DNA from: Conus ventricosus
Taxonomy: Eukaryota; Mollusca; Gastropoda; Neogastropoda; Conidae
DNA length: 64,000 nucleotides
Reading direction: 5' to 3'
Assembly: GCA_018398815.1 (NCBI GenBank)
Contig: CM031626.1
Location: 43,024,450 to 43,088,449, forward strand
The notes under the pieces: generated by a model
What the model was told of the DNA's origin: nothing
Database searches by the model: none
Seen by the model: only the letters and a program-made list of their open reading frames with translations
In this document: positions 39,501-51,600 of the stretch, piece by piece
Layout of the letters: every line of letters starts with the position of its first letter
How positions within the stretch are numbered: position 1 is the first letter of the stretch
Translations under genes and position numbers: made by a program

Positions 39501-42500
39501 CTACAACATCAGGTGGGGCTACAACATCAGGTAGGGCTACAACGTCAGGTGGGGCTACAACGTCAGGTGGGGCTACAATGTCAGGTGGGGCTACAATGTC
39601 AGGTGGGCTAATATGTCAGGTGGGGCTACAACGTCAGGTGGGGCTACAAGGTCAGGTGGGGCTACAATGTCAGGTGGGGCTACAATGTCAGGTGGGGCTA
39701 CAAGGTCAGGTGGGGCTACAATGTCAGGTGGGGCTACAAGGTCAGGTGGGGCTACAACATCAGCTGGGGCTACAACATCAGCTGGGGCTACAATGTCAGG
39801 TGGGGCTACAACGTCAGGTGGGGCTACAATGTCAGGTGGGGCTACATTGTCAGGTGGGGCTACAGCGTCAGGTGGGGCTACGTCAGCTGGGGCTACAACA
39901 TCAGGTGGGGCTACAATGTCAGGTGGGGCTACAACGTCAGGTGGGGCTACAACGTCAGGTGGGGCTACAATGTCAGCTGGGGCTACAACATCAGCTGGGG
40001 CTACAACGTCAGGTGGGGGCTACGTAAGCTGGGGCTACAATGTCCGGTGGGGGCTATGTCAGCTGGGGCTACAACATCAGGTGGGGCTACGTCAGCTGGG
40101 GCTACAACGTCAGGTGGGGCTACAACGTCAGCTGGGGCTACAACGTCAGCTGGGCTACAAAATCAGCTGGGGCTACAACGTCAGGTGGGGCTACAACATC
40201 AGCTGGGGCTACAACATCAGCTGGGGCTACAACGTCAGGTGGGGCTACAACGTCAGGTGGGGCTACAACGTCAGGTGGGGCTACAGCGTCAGGTGGGGCT
40301 ACAACATCAGGTGGGGCTACAACGTCAGCTGGGGCTCCAATGTCAGCTGGGGCTACAACGTCAGCTGGGGCTACAACGTCAGGTGGGGCTACAACATCAG
40401 GTGGGGCTCCAATGTCAGCTGGGGCTACAACATCAGCTGGGGCTACAACGTCAGGTGGGGCTACAACATCAGCTGGGGCTCCAATGTCAGGTGGGGCTAC
40501 AACGTCAGGTGGGGCTACGTCAGCTGGGGCTACAATGTCAGGTGGGGCTACAGCATCAGGTGGGGCTACGTCAGCAGGGGCTACAACATCAGCTGGGGCT
40601 ACAACAAATCGCCCACTTTGTTATACCGCACCTATCTGAAACGCAAAACAAGTCTGGAAGCAGAATCTGAACTTTCAAAATTAATGATACTCAAATGCAA
40701 TGCTGACACAGAGGAACCAAACTTGTTCGTATTTTGATCCACATCAATTGTGAACTTAAATGCACCCCGCAGACTTCTGAACGGAATTTTAAGCATGTCC
40801 TTTCAATGTCTAGCCAAGTCAAGAATATGCTTGTGCACATGCACAGCGGCCCAACTAAACCCACATAAAGGAACTGACAGAAAAAGCGCCATCTGTGGTG
40901 AGATTTCAAAGAAAAGCCCACCAGGTGAAGTCAACCAAAACCTTTCCAGACAGGAAAAACATGTGCGTTGCCACACTGTTGTTCCAGGTGAAGTCAACCA
41001 CAACCTCTCCAGACAGGAAAAACGTGCGTTGCCACACTATTGTTCCAGGTGAAGTCAACCACAACCTCTCCAGACAGGAAAAACATGCGTTGCCACACTA
41101 TTGTTCCAGGTGAAGTCAACCACAACCTCTCCAGACAGGAAAAACGTGCGTTGCTGCACTGTGAAGGTGAAGTCAACCACAACCTCTCCAGACAGGAAAA
41201 ACCTGTGCGTTGCCACACTATTGTTCCAGGTGAAGTCAACCAAAATCTCTCCAGACAGGAAAAACGTGTGCGTTGCTGCACTGTGAAGGTGAAGTCAACC
41301 ACAACCTCCCCAGACAGGAAAAACGTGTGCGTTGCTGCCCTGCTGTTCCAAGCTCTCCACAGGGACTGCAGCCCAAAGGTTTGATCCAGAGAAATCTGCT
41401 GTGACCATAGAGTTATGCAGTCAACTATAATTCCCATGGCAGGTCAAGCAATTTTTCAAAACCTTTACAGCAAATCTGGTAAAGGCGAGGTAAGGTAAGG
41501 TCAAGTTGCTTATAGCCCAGCCGACCGCAAAGGGCCATATCAGGGCTGCCACCACGTTAAAATCAACTCACAAGTCATGGTGAAGGCGATGGGTCAAAGA
41601 AAACTGGCGGCCTGTCGTAACGATCCGTAAAAATCACCTGCCCCTACGCAATGGTCCATGTTCCAACCAGTCAAAGAATGATCAACTTTACACGCATTAT
41701 CGGTGGTTGGTGCTTACTGGTGTTGCATGAACCAGCCAAAAAAAAAAGAGTTGATACCAGTAAACACAGATCCTGAATACATTGCCATGCAATGCAAAAC
41801 ATCACAATACACAACACACAGAGAAAGCATGAACAATGAATAGTCAAATTATAAGACCTGAATCATTATATTGTCTGATAAGTACATAAGCAGCATTGGT
41901 TATTCTTTTCTTTTTTTTTCTGAGAAGATCATCCTTCACCAGAAAAAGATAAGAACCACAAAACAAACATCAGAAAACAATAGAAAAATTGGACAGACAA
42001 AAAAAGAAAAAGGCAAACTAGACTTCTTAACCCCCACCCCCGCCCTACCCCATCCCTGACATATCAGCGATTGCTTGATCAACACAAAGATAAACGTCCT
42101 TTAAAAAAAAAAAATTTTAAACAGAAAAAAAAAAGGGAGTGTTTGGGGGGGGGGGGGGGGGGGTCATGGCTTCAAGGGAGACAACTGCACCTCCTGAGCA
42201 CTGGCGGCGATGGCCAGATCTTCAGTGAAGAGGAGCATTCGCTGCAGGCCATCCAGGAAGGAGACCCAGTACACCTTGGTCTCATCGTCAGCAAAGAACT
42301 CATCCATCCCATCCTGAGAGACAGACATATTGCTCAAGGTGATTAGTTGTCTTGTTTTTGTATCACACACACACACATATACTCCACACTCTCTCCCACT
42401 CATGCACACACACACACGCACACACACACACACGCGCGCGCCACACATTCACACACGCATGCACACACAGAGTAACATGTGCACATGCACCACACATACA

Positions 42501-42550
42501 CTAAACCTTAAGTCCAAAACACTTGCACATACACACACATTCGTCAAATG

Positions 42551-42616
<66 letters not shown>

Positions 42617-45600
42617 GAACACACACACACATGCACACACCCACATCCCCACCCACCTGTATGAGGTCATTTTTGATGTCCTTCTTCTTGCCGCAGGTCC
42701 AGACCAGCTCTCGTTTGCCCAGGGCGTTGTCCCAGGTGTAGGTGACAGCCTCACCTGCCTTCAGCGTCAGCCCTTTCTGCTGCTGCCCACTGGCAGTCGT
42801 ATACATGACAGGATGTTACGTACTGATTGTCATGCGACATAGAGACATTAGACATGAATGTTATGACATATCCGACATGTCAACAGATCACATGAAATGT
42901 TACACACTGACATATCCAGACATGACATGTTACACATACCATGAATGTTACACACTGACATATCACAGACATGACATGTTACACAGATATATCACGGACA
43001 TGACATGTTACACACTGATATATCACAGACATGACATGATGTTACATGCATACATGAGACATGACTGATGTTACCCACTTAGTCCAGACATGACTGATGT
43101 TAACAACGTATGTCACAACATGCTGATTTTCACAGAATACATGCAGACATGAATGATGTTGCCAAAAAATATCCGAAATGAATGAGTTACACACTGATAT
43201 ATCCAGCATGGATAAATCACACCTGTTATCACAGAATGACATGCACACAGAATGTACGGGAATGACTGATTTACCAAATATATCCAGACAGACAGTTTTT
43301 TGGATTCTCTCTTGAGGGACAAAAGCCGTAGGGCAAAAAGTTTGGCTGGTTGGGTGGCACTGTCTTCATTTTTCCGTGGGCAGGGGGGGTTTGGGTGTGG
43401 GGGGGTGTGTCGGAGCTGGGGGGTTTGGTGTTTTTTGCTGGTGGGTCTGCAGTCTGAAATAGGGGGGGTAACCCCTGGGGGATTACTTTGGGTGTTATGA
43501 GCTGATCCTGTGTCTAATTTCCCTTGTTCAGGACAGTTATTCCCTTGATTCTTAAGGGGTTTTTGTCCTGGCGTGCCTGTACCCACGTCAACACGCGCAG
43601 GCCTCCAGGGGGGTACAGGTGTCTAAGGGCAGGTGAAGACAGGTTTTGGGTCCTCCCAGCCCCTTGGGTGTTTTTTTTCTTCTTTCCCTTAAAATGGTGA
43701 CCCTGGCACGGCGCCGCAGGTAACCGGGAAAAAAGCTTAAGTTGCTCAGGCTTTGCTTTTGCCCCAGTGGCAGAACCAGTCAGCCACCCACTTCCAGAGC
43801 GCTCACAAAAGACGCTGTATGTGTGTGTGTGAGTGGGGACGCTTCGAGAGTGAAACATATTAAGTTTATTTCTGGCAGTTGTTTTTGGGACTATAATTTT
43901 GTGTTGTCAGCAATAGCTCGTGAGTACTTTGAAGTGAAACAAAAACTGGCATTTCGCCCAGCTTGTGAGTACATAATTAAGAGGGGGGGTTTTTTTAAAA
44001 AATTTCTACGCTTTGGGGCGAGGCTGGCGTGGGGTCTTTTGGCTTTTAAACGAAGTGGGTAAACTTTCAGATTTTGTAAAAAATTCATTTTAAATCTTTA
44101 CCCTTTTTAACCAAATATTTTTTTCATTTTGTTTTTTTATGTTTGGTTGTTGTGGGTGGTTGGGGTGGGAAAAAAAAAAAGAAAAAAACAGAAAAGAAGG
44201 GGGGGGAAAGAAAAGGGAAAAAAATTTAAAAAAAACTTATTAACAAAAAGGAAAAAAAAGGGGGAGAAAGGGGAAGGGGGGGGGGGGTGGGGGGGGGGGT
44301 GGGGAGGGGAGAGGAGGGGGAGAGAGAGAGAGAGGGAGGAGAGGGGGGGGAGGGGGGGTGGGGGGGCCCCGGAAAGGATTATGGAACAAAACGGTCATTC
44401 TCTCATGTACATTTAGAATTTTTTTAAAGGTCTTTTTTTTGGGAATGTGTGGGAAAAGGTTAAGAGAAAAAGAAAGATAAAAAAAAATCAGTGGAAAATT
44501 TTTTTGGTGTTGCTTCGAAAAATTTTCCAATGGAATGTTCGGGAAAGTGGGAGGAAGTCATTCAAAAATAGTCTTGTGTTTTGTGAAAAAACTTTTAAAA
44601 AAATCTAAAAAAAACCGAAAAAAATTAAACTACAGAAAGGCCGTGCTTTGGGCAAAATTTTGAAAAAGCCTCAAAATTTGGCCCCTGTTTGATCCCGTTT
44701 TTTGTCAGTCAGGTGCACTATGGTCACTTTCAACAGCAGAGTAAAGGTGGGGGCCCAGAAAAAAAGATAAAGAAAATTGCCCGTTTAAACAGTATTCCAA
44801 CCAGCAAAAGAAAGTGCCAATAAAAAATGATTTGATAGTGATATTTTTTTTCTGTCTCTTGGCCACTACTCCGGAAAAGTCCCCAGAAACTGTTCAGGGA
44901 TTTGTTGAAAAAGAAAAGTACATAAGTCTATCCCAAATTTCCAAAATTAAAAAGTGTAATAATTCCTTAAGTTTAAGGGTTTAAAAGTTCTTTCAAATTG
45001 CAAGAGATCAAGTTGAATTGCATTTTGAATGGGTGTTATAAAAGAGAAATTTGCCTTTTTTTCCAGATTATGCTTTAATTGATAAAAATTTGGTTTTAAA
45101 AATTTTTTTAAGAAGGAGAAGTAACTACGAAATAAACTAAGTTTTGTTTAGATTTTTTTTCAAAAATGTACCCCTGTTAAAATGGGGGGGGGGGCGGGGT
45201 TTGGGGGGGGGGGGGGGGGTTTGGGGGGGGGTTTTGGGGAGGGAGGGGGGCAACGAAAAAACCTGCAGGTAATATTTGTAACACAAAGGGTGATTGAGGT
45301 GAGGGCCACACCCGAGAATGGCCCAAAAGCAGTTTTTTGTTGGTTAAAAATGAAATGAAAGTTATGTGATGAGAATGGATTTGAACCCAACAGCTTTACC
45401 CACAAGGGTTTGGTAAAATGGTGTGTGTGTGCGTCGTGGTCGTGGTGCGTGCTTTTGGGTGTGGGTTTTTGTGGTTTTGTTGTGTGTGTTTTGTGATGGT
45501 TGTGTGGTTGGTGTGTGGGGGTTTTGGTGTGTGTGTGGTTGGTTGTGTGTGTGGGGTGTGTTTGGGTGTGTGTGATCGTTTTGTTCTGTTAAACTGATGA

Positions 45601-48600
45601 GTCAGTTTCATTCGCTTTTCTTTTCTCTTCTCTCCTCTCTCTCTCTTCTTTCTCTCTTTTATCTCCTTTTCCTTCCCCCCACCCCCCCTTTTCTCTGTCC
45701 TCTCCCTTTCCCCCCCTTCCCCCCCCAAAATGTTTCGATGCTGTCCCTTGTATATGTTTGTGTGTGTTGTGTGTGTGTGTGTGGGTGTGGGTTTTTGGGG
45801 TTTTGTGTTTGTTTTTTATTATTTAAAACTGCACGTGTTTGTTCGTTTCTCTCTCTTCTCTTCTTTTCTTCCCTCTCTCTCTTCTCTCTTCTCCTCTCTC
45901 TTTTTCTCTCTCTCTTTCTCTCTTCCCCCCCCCAGCTTATGCCGTGTGCCGTGTATTGTAATTTTTAGTGTGTGTGGTGTGTGTGTTGGGTGTGTGGTGT
46001 GTGTGTGTGTGGGGGGTGTTTTGTGAGAGGGGGGAGGAGGAGGGTGTGTGTGTGTTGTGTGGTTGTGAGAGAGAGAGAGAGAGGGGGGGTGGTGTGTGTG
46101 TGGAGGGGGGGGGAGAGAGGAGGGAGAGAGGAGGAAAGAGAGAGGGGGAAGGAGAGAGGGAAGAGGAGGAGAGGGAGAGAGAGAGAATTTTTTCAGTTTT
46201 GGTGCAACCATTTTCATGTGAAAAATTTTTCTTGATCTGCTTTTTTGATTTTTTTCATGTACAAAACTATTGGCATGGGATTTTCATAATGATTATTAAT
46301 CAGTCCCCCCTCCCCCTCCCCTCTCCTCCCTCTCTCTCTCTTCTTTCATGTTTTATTGATTTTGTGGAAAAAAGGGATCCGTGTGTTGTTTCTTTTTGTA
46401 TGTATTCTCAATCGTATCCCCCCCACCCCCCAAATTCCCCCCCTCTTTCTATGTCGATTCTCTCTCCTCTTCTTCTTCTCTTCTCTCACTCTCTCTCTCT
46501 TTTCTTCTCTTCTCTCAGTTTTTTCTGCCGCCCCGGGGTTTCATGTGATGTTTCTTTTTTTCCCCATTGATTTTAAATGGTAAAATTTTTTTGCAGTGTT
46601 TGTTAGTCAGTTTCTCAACCTTCCTCTTCACTCTTTTTGTTCTCTTTTTCTCTCTTCTCTTCTTTCTCTTCTCTTCTTCTCTTTTTCTCTCCAGCACACA
46701 CGCACACAACACCCCACACACACACACAACACCCAACAACCCACAACAACAACACAAAAAAACACACCAACCACCCCGATTTGGGGTTTCAGCAGTTTTT
46801 GTCAAGGTGGTTTGTTTTTGTTTTGTTTTTTTCCCTGTCAGGTGTTAAAAAATTTTATAAAACCCCCAAACTGTAATGTTAATAAATAAGAGGGTATTGA
46901 CGGTAAGTTTGCTTTTATGTAATATTGTGAGTGGGCGATGTTGCTGGCGTTTTGGGGCTTGTGTGTTGTGTGTGTGTGTGTGTGGGTGTGTGTGGCGCAT
47001 GTGCGCGGCGCCCCTGCCAGGTAGTGCGTGCGTTGTGATGTGTAAGAAATTGTGTATGTGTAAGAATAAACCCTTTGAGAAAAGCGTCACAGTGTGTTGT
47101 GGACAAAGGCAACCCCCTGTTCTCGGTGTAACTGCCTCCCCGTTGGCGGTGGGAAATTGGTCGCTTTTGGGCGAACAGCCCAAAGCGTGGTAGTTCGTAT
47201 TTCCCCGTTTCATTTCAACGCTTGGGGCCCCTTTCTCCAGACACTAGGGTTTCAGTAAGAGTGGAACCTAAAAAGACCCCCCTGGTTGGCTGCCCGGGAA
47301 CAATTTGTTATTTGTTTTCCCTCTCCGTTTTGAAGAATTTGCTCAAGCGATTAATGCAGCAGTCAGAAACTGCCGTGCTGGAGAAGGTCCAGTGGGGGTG
47401 AGGAAAGACCATGCCCCAAGGGGAAAACCCGTTGACGTGGGAAGCTACAACTTTGGATTTCTCTTGAGGGACATAAGACCCTATGGCGAAAACTTTGGGT
47501 GTGTTGGAGTGGGATGTTTATTGTGTGGGAGGGGGGTTGGGTTGTGGGGTGTGCCCGGAGGGGGGGGGGTGTTTTTTTGCGGTGGGTTGCAGTCATGAAA
47601 AAACGGGCTGGTAACCCAGGGGGATGTCTTTGAGGGTTTGGTGCTCCCGTGTTAAATTTTCTTTTCAGGAGAGTTTTGTCCTTATATCTTTTGGGTGTCC
47701 CGCGGTGCCGTCCCTGAAAACCCGGAGGCCCCCAGGGGGGTACAGGAGGTAAGGGGGAGGTGAAGACGGCTTCTCTGGGCCCCCCCAGCCCTTGGGGTTT
47801 TTTTTCTTTTTGCTTTAACTGGCGACGGAGAAAAATCCCGTGGCGGTGAGGAAAGACCCCCTGACCCCAGGGAAAGTCCCGTTGACAGTGGGAAAGACTA
47901 CAACTTTGGATTCTCTCTTGAGGGCACATAAGACCGTATGGCGAAAGCTTGGCTGTGTCTGGAGTGGCACTGTCTTCATCTGTCCGTGGGCAGGGGTGGT
48001 TGGGTCTGTGGGGTGTGCTCGGCAGCTGGGGGGTGGTTGTTTTTCGCCGGTGGGCTCTGCAGTCATGAAATACGGGCTGGTACACCCATGGGGGATGCTA
48101 CTTTGAGGCTGTTATGAGCTGCATCCTGTAGTCTAATTTACCTCTGTTCAGGAGCAGTTATGTCCCTTGATATCTTAATGGAGTGTCCTGCGCGTGCCTG
48201 TACCCATCGTCAACACAGCGCAGGCCTCCAGGGGTGTACAGGACTCTCTAAGGGCAGGTGAAGACAGTCTTCTCTGGGTCCCCCCCTCGGGTGTTTCTTT
48301 TTCTTCTTTGCCTTAACTAGGCTACCTGGAGAAAGGTCCAGTGGCGGTGAGGAAAGACCCATGACCAGGGAAAGTCCTGTTGACAGTGGGAAAACTACAA
48401 CTTTGGATTCTCTCTTGAGGGCACATAAGACGTTATGGCGAAAGCTTGGCTGTGTCTGGGTGGCACTGTCTTCATCTGTCCGTGGGCAGGGGGGGTTGGT
48501 CTGTGGGGTGTGCTCGGCAGCTGGGGGGGGGTGTTTTTCGCCGGTGGCTCTGCAGTCATGAAATACGGGCTGGTACACCATGGGGATGCTACTTTGAGGC

Positions 48601-51600
48601 TGTTATGAGCTGCATCCTGTAGTCTAATTTACCTCTGTTCAGGAGCAGTTATGTCCCTTGATATCTTAATGGAGTGTCCTGCGCGTGCCTGTACCCATCG
48701 TCAACACAGCGCAGGCCTCCAGGGTGGTACAGGACTGCTCTAAGGGCAGGTGAAGACAGTGCTTCTCTGGGTCCTCCCCAGCACTTCGGGTGTTTTTTTT
48801 CTTCTTTGCCTTAACTAGCTGACCTGGAGAATGGTCCAGTGGCGGTGAGGAAAGACCCACTGACCACAGGAAAGTCCTGTGACAGTGGGAAAGACTACAT
48901 NNNNNNNNNNNNNNNNNNNNNNNNNNNNNNNNNNNNNNNNNNNNNNNNNNNNNNNNNNNNNNNNNNNNNNNNNNNNNNNNNNNNNNNNNNNNNNNNNNNN
49001 AGATGTCTCTGAGCGCCTGCCCGTCTGTTCTCACCGTATCATCGGGTAAGCGTATCTTCATCCAACAGTGGGCCTGTAGGAGAGGGACATCACTTCTTCT
49101 TTTTCCGCACCTGTGCCTCTGTCCTCTCGACTGGACAGAGGGAAAGAAAAGTCTTTTAAAAAAACCCGCCTCTTCTGTCACCCAGGGGTAGCGGGTAAGC
49201 TCAGTTTTCGTGGTTTGTTTGTTTGGTTTTTGTTGTTGTTAGCAGGCTTATTTTCTTTTTTGCGAAATTTTCGTGTTTAAAAATTGTAAAAGAAATATTG
49301 TTGAGACCTTTTCTCGGGTTTTAATTCAATCTTTAACCTGGCCATTCTAAATTATTTCCAAAATTCTTTCTCCTGTTTAGCACCTGGTGATGCGGTAGTG
49401 GGTGGGGATGGGAGAGAACCTGGTGATTCGGGGTTTTGGAACTTGCTTGGTCCGCTCGTCCGCCCCTGTAAACATTCCCCGGGACTCTTATTCTTGGGCC
49501 CAAACCGTCTTTGTGTGTGCAAGGAGAACGAGTTTTATGTCGCGAGTGTGCGTACGCATGATTTGTCGTTCGGAATGCGTGGTTGGAGATTTGTGTTATT
49601 TTTGAAATTTTGGCTATAAAATGTGACAATTATGCCATTAAATTTATTATTTGCAAATGGGGTGGCAGTTATTAAGCGATGGTCGCTGTGTTGGTTTATT
49701 TCCTAAGAAAGGAAATTGTTAAACGGAGTGAGAAAGGGTGAAGATAATTCATATTTGTTTTTATAGCCTATTGATTTTTAAAGCAGTCCCTTACCTGCTT
49801 CATGTGAGAAGACCCTAGTGAACATTCCTGATTCGATGGTTTACTGTGTTTTTGCTCAGGTCTGTGTTGAGCTGGGGTTATTGGTGCATTTAGTAGGCTT
49901 CCCCTCGCCCACATGCAGTGGCTGTTAAATTTAACACATGGGTCAGACTGTACTGACGGGCGGGGGTTTAGTACCCTTCCTCCTTCCCCCTTCCTTCTTC
50001 CTTCCCTCCCTTTCTTCTCTCCTCCCAGCTACGTTTCCCCCCCCCCCCCCCCTCCCGGGGGCTTCACCCGGAGTCCGGACTGGATGGTGCCACGGCTGGT
50101 TGAGGCCACGCTCTGGCTGGGACCGCGGACTGGATGGTGCCACGTGCTGGTTGAGGCCACGCTCTGGCTGGGACCACGGACTGGATGGTGCCACGGCTGG
50201 TTGAGGCCACGCTCTGGCTGGACCGCGGACTGGATGGTGCCACGCGCTGGTCGACCACGCTCCCGGTCGGACCCGCGGACTGGTAGAGGAGCCCGCCGTC
50301 TGACTGGGCCCGGGCCCTGACCCCCGTCCAGGACCTCCAGTAAAACGCCACGTTTCTCTCCCCCCCCCCCCCCCCCCCTTCCGGACGGGGCTCTTCACTG
50401 CCTGCTTGTGTGTTTGAGGGTGGGCGGCTTGAGCGACTCCCTGCGAGAACCGACCCGGGTTTGGAGCACCTAGTGCGATAGGTGCTCCCCTAGACTTGAC
50501 AGAGGGAGGGTGTGGAGGCACTCCAGGGTGTGGGAAGGGATGGATGCTGGAAATGTTTCTTTATAATTGTGTATATGTCATATGTGCTGGGAAAAGCTGT
50601 AATTTTTGATTGTGTACGTCCCTATGGCGAAATGTTTTTTTATAATTTGTGCATGTTGTGTGTGTTGGAATGCTTGATCGTGATTGTCATGTTGTGTGCG
50701 TTGGAATCTTGATTGTGATTGTGCATGGTGCGTGTGTTGAAATATTTATTTGCGATTGTGTGTGTTGTGAATAAATGGGGTGTTGTATCGTAATCTTTAT
50801 TGTGTGGTCTCTTGCGGGGCGTGTGAGGTCAGTCACTCCCTTCACTCCCACCTAGACCGATCCTGTCAGGGCAGACCTCCAGGGTCGGTCGTGACAACAT
50901 GTTACACACCGATGTATCACAGACATGACATGTTACACACTGATGTATCACACACATGACATGTTACACACTGATGTATCACACACATGACATGTTACAC
51001 ACTGATATATCACAGACATGACATGTTACACACTGATGTATCACACACATGACATGTTACACACTGATGTATCACAGACATGACATGTTACACACCGATA
51101 TATCACAGACATGACATGTTACAGACTGATGTATCACCGACATGACAGGGTGTTACACACTGATATATTCCAGACATGGCATGATGTTACACAGTGATTG
51201 ATCACAAACATAACCTCCTGCTACACACCACCAGACCGGCCCCATGTTGAAAATGAAAGAGGAACAAAGGTCTGGAGGCCAGCATACGCCCCCCAGTGGG
51301 GTCAGGGAAACGCCCCCTAAATCAAAGACTGTTAATACGCGTGCAAAATTCATCCCAGAAACTATACAGACCCACTTCTAACAGCCACTGATGACCCTCT
51401 CCCACTGTCTTTTGAAGTCAGTAAATGAAGCTGTCTGAAATCTGTAATATGAACAAATATCACTGAAGAAAGCTGTTCCAGACATTATGGTCAGTGTACA
51501 TGTATGCCACTGTGCGTGCGTGCGTGCATGTGAGCATGCGTGTGTGTGCATGTGTGTGTGTCTGTGCATGCATGCGCGCGTTTATGAGTGTGTGTGTCTT

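Larger units (their letters stand above)
43285..50894. other. 7.6-kb low-complexity block splitting an array (possible assembly artefact)
   Basis: Both sides are the same 30-bp array. Inside are abnormal homopolymer and pseudo-homopolymer runs (44155-44360, 45180-45245, 45600-45730, 46020-46190), four copies of a roughly 500-bp satellite that differ mainly by indels, and a 100-base N gap. No exon, RNA gene or credible open frame is seen; the many Ser/Pro- or Gly/Arg-rich frames are compositional. The indel style suggests poorly polished long-read consensus. Confidence 0.75.

Noticed and set aside
38202..40737. Frames of 374-524 codons (GATTSG, LQRQVG, YNVRWG repeats) that look like mucin or silk
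   Set aside because: All plus frames are open to a similar extent, which is the signature of an 18-bp non-coding array; composition changes frame at single-base variants.
43742..48581. Several frames of 80-240 codons in the 43.3-50.9 kb block
   Set aside because: They arise from homopolymer-rich or satellite sequence of doubtful consensus; overlapping frames on both strands have similar length and there is no domain.
49913..50521. 135- and 192-codon frames with Gly/Trp/Pro repeats
   Set aside because: Translations of the 58-bp GC-rich repeat on both strands.
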